This document shows, piece by piece, positions 8,857 through 15,310 of a DNA stretch of 64,000 nt; position 1 is the stretch's first letter, and every line of letters begins with the position of its first letter. Below the pieces are notes generated by a model, which searched no databases, was not told where the DNA came from, and saw nothing but the letters and a program-made list of their open reading frames with translations. The translations under genes were made by a program, and so were the position numbers. Origin of the DNA: Halorubrum rubrum (lineage in GTDB: Archaea > Halobacteriota > Halobacteria > Halobacteriales > Haloferacaceae); contig NZ_JANHDM010000011.1 of assembly GCF_024494685.1 (NCBI RefSeq), forward strand, positions 1 through 64,000, read 5' to 3'.

Positions 8857-9810
8857 ATGAGACTCAGGAACCTCGCCGGAACGGTCCTCCTCGGCGTCGG
8901 CGCGCTGGCGGCGACGAACGCCGGACTCCGCTACGAGGGCGATCTCGAATCGCCGCTCGTCGGCGACGACGGCACCTTCCGCTGGCGCGGCATGGACGTC
9001 GCGTACACCGAGGGCGGCGATCCCGAGGACCCCGACCTCGTGCTCCTCCACGGGATCAACGCCGCCGGTTCCTCGGGCGAGTGGCGCGAGACCTTCGGCG
9101 ACCTCACCGCCGACTACCACGTCGTCGCGCCCGACCTGCCGGGATACGGCCGGTCCGACCGCCCGCCGCTCCGGTACTCCGCGGCGCTGTACGAGGACTT
9201 CGTCGGCGACTTCCTCGCCGAGTTCGACGAGCCCGCCGTGGTCGCCTCGTCGCTGTCGGCGGCGTACGCGGCCGGGGCGATCGCGGGCGACGCGGCGAGG
9301 GAAGACCTCGGGGTGAGCGGCTTCGTCGGCGTCTGTCCCACGGCCGTCGCCGGGCCGAGCCCGCCGAAGTCCTGGCTCCGGGAGCTGATCCGGTCACCGC
9401 TCGTCGGCTCGGCGGTCTTCAACCTGATCGCCTCGAAACCCTCCATCCGGTATTTCAACGCCGACCACGGCTACTACGATCCCGAGAATCCAACGGAGGA
9501 GTGGGTCGACTACGAGTGGCGGACCAGCCACGTCGAGAACGCGCGCTTCGCGCCGGCGTCGTTCGTCTCGGGGTACCTCAACAGCGACGTCGACCTGGCA
9601 GCCGCGCTCGCCGACCTCGAGGTGCCGACGACCATCGTTTGGGGCCGCGAGGCCGAGGTGAGCCCGCTGTCGGACGGCCGCGAACTCGCGGACGCCTCGG
9701 GCGCGCGGCTCGTCGTCTTCGACCGCGCCGCGCTGTTGCCCCACGTCGAACACCCGAACCGCTTCCTCGAGACCGTTCGCGAGAGCCTCGTCGCGGGCGC
9801 GACTGCCTGA
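8857..9810 (+). CDS. Alpha/beta hydrolase with atypical nucleophile elbow
   Basis: This 317-residue alpha/beta-hydrolase-fold protein has a hydrophobic N-terminal segment (about 8-22) that may be a membrane anchor. It has an oxyanion-type Leu-His-Gly-Ile-Asn near 69 and an elbow reading Ser-Ser-Leu-Ser-Ala near 130 rather than Gly-x-Ser-x-Gly. The position usually held by the acid appears to be Glu, in Trp-Gly-Arg-Glu-Ala-Glu, and a His lies in Pro-His-Val-Glu-His. This elbow suits small residues around the Ser, so the protein may still be active. A TATA box (gttataag, near 8825) sits about 28 bases before the start. The substrate is unknown. Confidence 0.7.
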   Translation: MRLRNLAGTVLLGVGALAATNAGLRYEGDLESPLVGDDGTFRWRGMDVAYTEGGDPEDPDLVLLHGINAAGSSGEWRETFGDLTADYHVVAPDLPGYGRSDRPPLRYSAALYEDFVGDFLAEFDEPAVVASSLSAAYAAGAIAGDAAREDLGVSGFVGVCPTAVAGPSPPKSWLRELIRSPLVGSAVFNLIASKPSIRYFNADHGYYDPENPTEEWVDYEWRTSHVENARFAPASFVSGYLNSDVDLAAALADLEVPTTIVWGREAEVSPLSDGRELADASGARLVVFDRAALLPHVEHPNRFLETVRESLVAGATA

Positions 9811-9899
9811 CGGGTCGTTCCTTCTCCCGCCCCGGCCGCCGCTATCAGAACTGAATAGCGGGGAGCAAACGATTTAGGTCGCCTCGGCGGAGGCGGAGT

Positions 9900-10649
9900 A
9901 TGACCGATGACCCGTTTCGTGTGCTCTGTGTCGACGACGAACCCGGACTCGCGGAGCTCGTCGTGGCGTACCTCGAGCGCGACGACGGGTTCGACTGCGA
10001 GACGGCCGTCGAGACCGACCCGAACGCGGCGCTCGAGCGGATCCGCTCGGAGGCGTTCGACTGCGTCGTCACCGACTACGACATGCCCGCCCGAACCGGC
10101 GTCGAACTCCTCGCGTCGGCCCGCGAGACGCATCCTGAGCTTCCGTTCCTGCTGTTCTCGGCGACGGAGCCCGACGAGATCGCGGCCGAGATGGTCCGCG
10201 TCGGCGTCACCGACTACGTGGGCAAGGGCGGCGGCAGCGAGGCGTACACGACGCTCATCCGTCGGGTCGAACACGCGATGGACGACGACGAGGAGAGAGA
10301 CGACGGGTTCGACGCGGGCGGAGTCTCCCTCGACGGCGTCTGTACGGTCGGGCCGGACGGGACTTTCGAGTACGTCTGTGAGGAGTACGGCGAGCTGTAC
10401 GGCTACGACCCCGACGACCTGGTCGGCGAGCGCTGGCAGCGGCTCCACCCCGACGAGGCGGTCGAACACATCCGGACCGACGTGCTCCCGGCCGTAATGG
10501 AGGGCGACCGGTGGACCGGACGGAGCACGGGGCTGCGGGCGGACGGGAGCACGTTCCCGGAGTCGAAGATGGTGAGCACGACGAGCGACGGCCGCCTCCT
10601 GATCTCGGTGTCGGAGTACGGCGGATCGGGCGTCCGCGCCGGCGACTGA
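9900..10649 (+). CDS. Response regulator with receiver and PAS domains
   Basis: This 249-residue two-domain signalling protein has an N-terminal receiver (about 6-118). It carries the acidic pair Asp12-Asp13, phosphoacceptor Asp59 in Thr-Asp-Tyr-Asp-Met-Pro, a Ser-Ala switch, and the conserved Lys in Tyr-Val-Gly-Lys-Gly. A PAS domain (about 140-245) follows, with no output DNA-binding or kinase domain. Such receiver-PAS proteins are common in haloarchaea and probably relay phosphorylation or sense a ligand. No kinase gene is adjacent. A TATA-like gatttagg lies about 27 bases upstream of the ATG. Confidence 0.8.
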   Translation: MTDDPFRVLCVDDEPGLAELVVAYLERDDGFDCETAVETDPNAALERIRSEAFDCVVTDYDMPARTGVELLASARETHPELPFLLFSATEPDEIAAEMVRVGVTDYVGKGGGSEAYTTLIRRVEHAMDDDEERDDGFDAGGVSLDGVCTVGPDGTFEYVCEEYGELYGYDPDDLVGERWQRLHPDEAVEHIRTDVLPAVMEGDRWTGRSTGLRADGSTFPESKMVSTTSDGRLLISVSEYGGSGVRAGD

Positions 10650-10661
10650 GCCGGAGCCGGC

Positions 10662-11180
10662 TCACCCGTCGCGGCGCACGTACAGGGTCTTCCGACAGGT
10701 CGCGTGGACGGTGCCCGCCTCGTCGACGAGCGAGACCTCGTACTCGCGGTCGGTCGACTCCCCCGGCGCGAGCGCCCCACGGAGCGTCCCGGTCTCGTCC
10801 GGCGCGAGTTCGAACTCCGCGTACAGCGTGTCTCGGCCGGGTTCGACGAACTCGATCGCGGCCGACTTGTCCCAGACGGTGAACCCGTCGCCGAGGATCC
10901 GCCGGAGCATGGTCATGTACACCGGGTCGAGCGCGCCGTAGAGGCTCCCGCCGAAGGTCACGCCGAGCCCGTTCCGCGTCCGCCAGTTGAACGGGACCCG
11001 CACGCGGACGTACCGCCACGCCGCGCCGATGTGCTCGACCCGCCCGCCGGTCCCGCGGTAGGCGGGGAGCAGGTTGAACGCGTGCCGCCACAGGCGGGTC
11101 CGGAGGCTCTCGGCCGGCGGATCCGGGTCGAGCGGCCGCGGCTCCGGGTCGCGGTCGATCCCGGTCGGGGAATCACTCAC
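10662..11180 (-). CDS. DUF4442 (hotdog-fold, PaaI-like) protein
   Basis: This protein of about 172 residues matches DUF4442, a hotdog-fold family related to acyl-CoA thioesterases. The conserved core runs from Phe-Asn-Trp-Arg-Thr-Arg-Asn to Gly-Gly-Ser-Leu-Tyr-Gly-Ala-Leu-Asp-Pro. I chose a GTG at 11180 preceded by a GGGGTGG run, because the longer reading to 11333 adds 51 low-complexity residues. The start is therefore an inference. It converges on the response-regulator gene with only 12 bases between stops, and diverges from ncsA. A thioesterase role is only a family-level guess. Confidence 0.7.
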   Translation of the reverse strand: MSDSPTGIDRDPEPRPLDPDPPAESLRTRLWRHAFNLLPAYRGTGGRVEHIGAAWRYVRVRVPFNWRTRNGLGVTFGGSLYGALDPVYMTMLRRILGDGFTVWDKSAAIEFVEPGRDTLYAEFELAPDETGTLRGALAPGESTDREYEVSLVDEAGTVHATCRKTLYVRRDG

Positions 11181-11335
11181 GTCCACCCCGGCCGTCCGCG
11201 CCGACAAACCGCTATCGGAACGCGAAACAACGCGCGTCCGGTTGCCGCGAGGCGTCACGGTCCGCGGGGGCGATCCGAGCGGCGACCCGCGAGCGCCCGA
11301 AACCGGTATCCCCGCGCGTCCGCAACCGGACACCG

Positions 11336-12364
11336 ATGGAGTGTGACAAGTGCGGGGCCGACGCGATCCACCACGCCGCCTACTCGGGGGCGCACCTCTG
11401 TGGCGAGCACCTCTGTCGCTCGGTGGAAAAGCGCGTGAAACGCCGGGTACGGGAGGACGGACTGCTCGACCCCGACGCGACCCCCGAGGACCCGGACCGG
11501 TGGGTGATCGGGCTCTCGGGCGGGAAGGACAGCGTGGTCCTCACACACGTCCTCGAGGAGGTGTTCGGGCGAGACCCGCGCGTCGAGATGCTCGCGCTCA
11601 CGATCCACGAGGGGATCGAGGGGTACCGCGACGAGAGCCTCGACGCCTGCGTCGAACTCGCCGAGGCCCGCTCGATCCGCCACGAGATCGTCTCCTACGA
11701 CGACGAGTTCGGCGTCCGCATGGACGACGTGGCCGAGACGGACCCGGAGAACATGGCCCCGTGTGCGTACTGCGGGGTGTTCCGCCGGGACGTCCTGGAG
11801 CGGTACGCCGAGGAGTTCGGCGCGGACAAGCTCCTCACCGGCCACAACCTCGACGACGAGGCCCAGACCGCGCTGATGAACTTCCTCGAGGGCGACGTCC
11901 GGCAGGTCGCGAAACACTTCGACGCCTCGCTCGGCCCCTTCGACGAGCGCGGCGAGACCGACGCGTTCGTCCCGCGCGCCAAGCCGCTGCGGGACGTGCC
12001 CGAAAAGGAGGTCGCGCTCTACTGTCACGTCCGGGACCTCCCGGTCCACATGGCCGAGTGCCCCCACGCCGCCGAGGCGTATCGCGGCGAGATCCAGTCC
12101 GTGATCCACGACCTCGAGGAGAACCACCCCGGCACGCGCCACTCGATCATGGCCGGCTACGAGGAGCTATCGGGGATCACGGCGGAGCGGTATCGAGACG
12201 GCGAGGGCGACGAAGGGAACGCAGAAGACGGATCCGGAAACGGGGCCGACCGCGGCGGCAACGACGACCGATCGCTGCGCGAGTGTACGCGTTGCGGCTC
12301 GACGACCAGCCGCGAGGTGTGCCGGAAGTGCCGGCTGCTCGATTCGATCGAGGCGGCGTCGTAA
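11336..12364 (+). CDS. ncsA: tRNA 2-thiolation protein NcsA
   Basis: This 342-residue PP-loop ATPase of the TtuA/Ncs6 family adenylates wobble U34 of Lys, Glu and Gln tRNAs for 2-thiolation. In haloarchaea the sulfur comes from a SAMP2-type ubiquitin-like carrier, and a SAMP2 gene lies at 27320 in this window. Visible features are N-terminal zinc-finger cysteines (Cys3, Cys6, Cys22, Cys27), the PP-loop Ser-Gly-Gly-Lys-Asp-Ser at 61-66, catalytic or cluster cysteines Cys143 and Cys146 (Cys-Ala-Tyr-Cys) with Cys242, and a C-terminal Cys-x2-Cys pair set. A low-complexity linker of about 30 residues precedes the last zinc finger. It converges on ftsZ2, an order I recall from Haloferax. Confidence 0.9.
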   Translation: MECDKCGADAIHHAAYSGAHLCGEHLCRSVEKRVKRRVREDGLLDPDATPEDPDRWVIGLSGGKDSVVLTHVLEEVFGRDPRVEMLALTIHEGIEGYRDESLDACVELAEARSIRHEIVSYDDEFGVRMDDVAETDPENMAPCAYCGVFRRDVLERYAEEFGADKLLTGHNLDDEAQTALMNFLEGDVRQVAKHFDASLGPFDERGETDAFVPRAKPLRDVPEKEVALYCHVRDLPVHMAECPHAAEAYRGEIQSVIHDLEENHPGTRHSIMAGYEELSGITAERYRDGEGDEGNAEDGSGNGADRGGNDDRSLRECTRCGSTTSREVCRKCRLLDSIEAAS

Positions 12365-12390
12365 CTCGTGGGAGCGGGTCGACGAGCGCG

Positions 12391-12396
12391 AAAAAA
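12391..12396 (-). terminator. Oligo-T terminator after ftsZ2
   Basis: Six A on the plus strand give T6 on the minus strand 34 bases after the ftsZ2 stop codon. Oligo-T runs are the main archaeal termination signal, and the surrounding sequence is very GC-rich, which makes the run stand out. Confidence 0.5.
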
Positions 12397-12429
12397 CGGA
12401 GTGCCGCGAACGGCTTCGGGAGTGCCGCC

Positions 12430-13638
12430 TCAGCGGATGACGTCGAGCCCGTTGTTCGTCTCGACGGGCTCGGTGCCGCCGTCGGACTCCCAGGCGGCGC
12501 GCTCGGAGCCGCCGGATCCCTGAACGCCGTTTTTCGCCTCGGTCGCCCGCGAGCGGGAGTCGCCGAGGTCGTCGGCATCGACCGCGGCACGGGACTTGTC
12601 GGCCTGCTTCTGCGTCGAGGGGCCGAGCACCTGCGCGCTCTGGACGCCGGTCATGATCGCCATGACGCGGACCTTCCCCTTGTACTCGTCCTGGATGCGC
12701 GCGCCCCAGATCACGTTGGCGCTCGCCTCCAGTCGCTCGGTGATGTTGTTCGCGATCCCCTCGGCCTCCTTCAGGGTGAGGTCCGGGCCGCCCGTGATGT
12801 GGACGAGCCCGCCGGAGGCACCGCGGTAGTCGACGTCCAAGAGCGGGTGGTTCATCGCGTCGTTGACCACCTCCTGGGTCTTGTTCTTGTCCTGGGTCTC
12901 GCCGACGAGCATGACGGCGACGCCGCCCTGGTTCATGATCGTCGACATGTCGGCGTAGTCCAGGTTGATGAGGCTCGGCTGGGTGATCGTCTCGGAGATC
13001 CCCTTCACCGTCTCCGCGATGATCTGGTCCATCACGGAGAACGCCTTGCCGATCGGCAGGTTCGGGACGTAATCGAGCAGGCGGTTGTTGTCGAGGACGA
13101 TGATCGAGTCGGCCTCGTTGCGGAGGCTCTCTAAGCCCTCCTCGGCTTTCACCGTGCGGGCACGCTCGACGTTGAACGGCGTTGAGACCATCCCGACGAC
13201 GATCGCGCCCTGCTCTTTGGCGATCTTCGAGACGACGGGTGCCGCGCCCGTGCCGGTGCCGCCGCCCATGCCGGCCGTGACGAAGACGAGGTCGGCGTCG
13301 CCGAGCACCTCCTTGATCGTCCCCTGGGCCATCTCCGTCGCGCGTTCGCCCATCTTGGGGTCGCCGCCGGCACCGAGCCCCTGCGTGAGCGACTTGCCCA
13401 CGAGGATCTTGGTGTCGGCTTCGATCATCTTGAGGTGCTGTTTGTCGGTGTTGATCGCGACGGTGTCGGCACCGTCGACGCCGATGTTGTACAGGCGGTT
13501 GACGGTGTTGTTGCCCGCGCCGCCGGCACCGACGATGACGATACGGGGGTCCCCGAACTCGTCGTCGTCCATGTTGGCGTCCATCTCGCGCTTCTCCGCT
13601 TCCGCGTTGTCGAGGGCATCCTGAACGAGATCCTGCAT
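12430..13638 (-). CDS. ftsZ2: Cell division tubulin homologue FtsZ2
   Basis: This 402-residue FtsZ-family GTPase forms part of the mid-cell division ring. In haloarchaea FtsZ2 acts mainly in constriction, beside FtsZ1. The tubulin signature Gly-Gly-Gly-Thr-Gly-Thr-Gly is at 125-131, the N-terminal nucleotide loop Gly-Ala-Gly-Gly-Ala-Gly-Asn is at about 37-43, and the T7-loop Asn-Leu-Asp-Tyr-Ala-Asp is present. Residues 1-30 are an acidic tail and the last 65 or so are disordered. FtsZ2 assignment rests on the sequence and on the neighbours ncsA, cdrS and cdrL. The gene starts 4 bases downstream of the cdrS stop, so the two are co-transcribed from the promoter upstream of cdrS. Confidence 0.93.
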   Translation of the reverse strand: MQDLVQDALDNAEAEKREMDANMDDDEFGDPRIVIVGAGGAGNNTVNRLYNIGVDGADTVAINTDKQHLKMIEADTKILVGKSLTQGLGAGGDPKMGERATEMAQGTIKEVLGDADLVFVTAGMGGGTGTGAAPVVSKIAKEQGAIVVGMVSTPFNVERARTVKAEEGLESLRNEADSIIVLDNNRLLDYVPNLPIGKAFSVMDQIIAETVKGISETITQPSLINLDYADMSTIMNQGGVAVMLVGETQDKNKTQEVVNDAMNHPLLDVDYRGASGGLVHITGGPDLTLKEAEGIANNITERLEASANVIWGARIQDEYKGKVRVMAIMTGVQSAQVLGPSTQKQADKSRAAVDADDLGDSRSRATEAKNGVQGSGGSERAAWESDGGTEPVETNNGLDVIR

Positions 13639-13642
13639 CGAT

Positions 13643-13822
13643 CTACACCTTGGCCCAACTGCGGTTGCGGCCGCGCTCCTCGCGCTCGCCGTCCTGTTCG
13701 CTCAACATGTCGCGGACGGCCGATCGGATCGCCTCGCTCCGGTTCGGGAACTCACCCGTCTCGACCATCTGTTCGACCTCGTCTATCTGCTGTTTCGGGA
13801 TCCGTAGTGTCACACGCTCCAT
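13643..13822 (-). CDS. cdrS: Ribbon-helix-helix regulator CdrS
   Basis: This 59-residue protein has one CopG-like ribbon-helix-helix domain: Val-Thr-Leu-Arg-Ile-Pro beta strand, then helices with Asn-Arg-Ser-Glu-Ala-Ile-Arg. CdrS is known in Halobacterium and Haloferax as a short regulator that controls ftsZ2 and other cell-division genes, and its gene sits directly upstream of ftsZ2 as here. I started it at 13822 because the domain's first strand begins there; a longer reading adds 13 unlikely residues. The transcript probably starts about 125 bases upstream, leaving a leader that contains GTAAGACG palindromes which may be its own or CdrL's operators. Confidence 0.88.
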   Translation of the reverse strand: MERVTLRIPKQQIDEVEQMVETGEFPNRSEAIRSAVRDMLSEQDGEREERGRNRSWAKV

Positions 13823-13838
13823 TTGTTGTATTCCCCCG

Positions 13839-13875
13839 GTAAGACGACGGTCACGACACACGCCGCGCGTCTTAC
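13839..13875. promoter_or_regulatory. Inverted GTAAGACG pair upstream of cdrS
   Basis: gtaagacg (13839-13846) and cgtcttac (13868-13875) are exact reverse complements with centres 29 bases apart, about three helical turns. They lie in the cdrS 5' leader and repeat the half-site of the compact palindrome at 13925. They are probably operator half-sites for an RHH protein. Confidence 0.5.
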
Positions 13876-13924
13876 GGCCACGAACCGCCCGACGGCGGGG
13901 ACGTCCCTTCGTCGGACGGCGGCT

Positions 13925-13942
13925 GTAAGACGGTCGTCTTAC
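13925..13942. promoter_or_regulatory. Perfect GTAAGACG-GT-CGTCTTAC palindrome
   Basis: Two exact 8-base half-sites are separated by GT. If transcription of cdrS-ftsZ2 starts about 25 bases from the TATA box near 13971-13979, this site covers roughly +5 to +25, a classical repressor position. RHH proteins bind such short palindromes as dimers of dimers. CdrL and CdrS, the flanking genes' products, are the obvious candidates. Confidence 0.6.
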
Positions 13943-13970
13943 GCGATTGTAGTCACCGAGGCTACCCTTA

Positions 13971-13979
13971 TAAAATTAA
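13971..13979 (-). promoter_or_regulatory. TATA box for cdrS-ftsZ2
   Basis: On the minus strand the AT-rich run reads ttttataag within an otherwise GC-rich region. It is the only good TATA element between cdrL and cdrS. A further GTAAGAC half-site lies just upstream, at 13988-13994, so sites flank the promoter on both sides. Confidence 0.55.
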
Positions 13980-14045
13980 CGCCGGTCGTAAGACACAATC
14001 GAGAATTGGCGTATACCGGCTCGAAACGAGCGTTTTCGGCGATAG

Positions 14046-14636
14046 TCAATCTTTCAGCACGTCCGCTGCGGGAGTTCGTCGACCGCAACCGGGACAGAAC
14101 GCCCAGTCCGTCCGGATCTCGTCGCCGCATTCACAGAAGGCCCGATGGGACTGCTTTTCACCACAGTTCGGGCAGTATACGTGATTCTCCGGGACGTTTT
14201 CGCCACATCCGCCGCAGACGCTGTCGTCCGTTTGCATCCCGCGATCGGCGCGTGTCTTACGCGTATCCGACTCGGTCTCCGGTTCCGTTTCCCGTGTCAC
14301 ACGCGCGTCCCCATCGTCGGCTCCAGGGACGTCGAGCGTGACGTTTACGTTGATCTCACCGGGTGTAGACGGCGTATACGCGTCTTCAGGGCGGCGACGA
14401 CTCGCGACTCCGAGCCGATCGTCCAACGCGGCATCGAGCCGGTCCGCGATCAGGTCGTCGATCCGATCGGAGAGGGCGGCGTCCACGCTCCCCTCGGGAG
14501 CGTCCGCGTCCGTCCCGCCGACCGGGTCGTCGAGGTGCGCGCGGAGCGCCTCGCGCATCACCTCGCTCTTCGAGGCGTCACACGCTTCCAGCCGCTCGAC
14601 GAGGTCGTCGTCGGCCCGGAAGGTGATCTTGCTCAT
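14046..14636 (-). CDS. cdrL: RHH and zinc-ribbon regulator CdrL
   Basis: This protein of 196 residues has an N-terminal ribbon-helix-helix domain (about 1-40, Ile-Thr-Phe-Arg-Ala-Asp-Asp then Ser-Lys-Ser-Glu-Val). A disordered acidic middle follows, then two C-terminal zinc ribbons with paired Cys-x2-Cys and Cys-x-Cys knuckles (about 135-185). Its position upstream of cdrS-ftsZ2 and its longer form match CdrL, the partner RHH regulator reported in haloarchaea. The ATG at 14636 was chosen because a TATA-like minus-strand sequence (14657-14669) lies about 27 bases upstream, giving a leaderless mRNA. The GTAAGAC sites in the following interval are the likely targets; that is inference. Confidence 0.82.
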   Translation of the reverse strand: MSKITFRADDDLVERLEACDASKSEVMREALRAHLDDPVGGTDADAPEGSVDAALSDRIDDLIADRLDAALDDRLGVASRRRPEDAYTPSTPGEINVNVTLDVPGADDGDARVTRETEPETESDTRKTRADRGMQTDDSVCGGCGENVPENHVYCPNCGEKQSHRAFCECGDEIRTDWAFCPGCGRRTPAADVLKD

Positions 14637-14775
14637 ACCGCAGCGATATCGATCCCAGTACAAGTATCTTCCCCCCCTCGTCCGCTCTGCGGCAGACACG
14701 TTTCAGCGGCTCGAAACGTCCGATCCGGCCGGATCGGCGTTCGGGGTTCGCCGCCGCCGCGGGCGGATCGTGTCA

Positions 14776-14791
14776 TGTGATCACACGTGTG
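14776..14791. promoter_or_regulatory. Overlapping palindromes upstream of the smc operon
   Basis: tgtgatcaca (14776-14785) and cacacgtgtg (14782-14791) are both perfect palindromes and overlap. A looser tgtca...tgaca pair frames the area (14771-14798). They lie just upstream of the TATA box at 14803, where an activator or repressor would bind. Confidence 0.5.
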
Positions 14792-14802
14792 TCTGACACA
14801 GG

Positions 14803-14808
14803 TTTATA
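14803..14808 (+). promoter_or_regulatory. TATA box of the smc-scpA operon
   Basis: tttata lies 27-32 bases before the ATG at 14835, fitting a leaderless transcript starting at or next to that codon. The smc and scpA genes have no other good promoter and probably share this one. Confidence 0.6.
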
Positions 14809-14834
14809 CGCCTCGCGCGGGCATACGTGAGCAC

Positions 14835-15290
14835 ATGAGTAACCGCGTCGAGGACCTCGAACGGCAGGTCGCGGAGCTGCAGGCGGCGGTCAACGGGCTC
14901 ACGGAGGAGCTCGTGGAGATGAAAGAGCGCGTCCGACAGGTGGAGGACGCACAGGAGGTGGCGGTCGACGCGGAGGCGGCGGCCGCCGCGACCGCTCCCG
15001 AGGAGTCACCGTCGGACGCGTCCGACACGTCCGACTCGCCGACGGAGGGCGAACGCCGGACCCACTCCGACGACCACGTCGAGGTCGTCGAACGGACCGG
15101 CGGACCGTCGAACCCTGGGGAGGCGGCCGGGAGCGACCCCGAACGCTCGGACGCCGACTCGCCGGCCCCGGACGACGAGGAGCCCGCCCCCGAGACGACG
15201 GCGGGAGACGGGGAAGCCGCCGCCGACGGCGCTGACGGGAGCGACGCCGAGGATGGAGAGTCGGACGACAGCGACATCATCGTCGCGTAA
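14835..15290 (+). CDS. Coiled-coil acidic protein (DUF7518-like) upstream of smc
   Basis: This 151-residue protein has an N-terminal leucine-zipper-like coiled coil (about 3-45, with Leu/Val heptads). A long, very acidic, Ser/Asp/Glu/Ala-rich tail lacks predicted structure and ends Asp-Ile-Ile-Val-Ala. It lies 20 bases upstream of smc on the same transcript. I recall this arrangement from other haloarchaea, where the protein is annotated only as a domain of unknown function. A role as an accessory to the SMC-ScpA complex is inference from position and coiled coil. The ATG at 14835 was chosen because it fits the TATA spacing. Confidence 0.7.
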   Translation: MSNRVEDLERQVAELQAAVNGLTEELVEMKERVRQVEDAQEVAVDAEAAAAATAPEESPSDASDTSDSPTEGERRTHSDDHVEVVERTGGPSNPGEAAGSDPERSDADSPAPDDEEPAPETTAGDGEAAADGADGSDAEDGESDDSDIIVA

Positions 15291-15310
15291 CCCGGCGTCC
15301 GTATCCCGCC

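Noticed and set aside
10662-11333. Long N-terminal form of the DUF4442 protein
   Set aside because: The extra 51 residues are low-complexity and overlap the ncsA promoter region; a GTG with a purine-rich site gives a better start.
14252-14262. Another GTAAGAC-type match
   Set aside because: It lies inside the cdrL coding sequence, matches seven bases only, and has no paired half-site.
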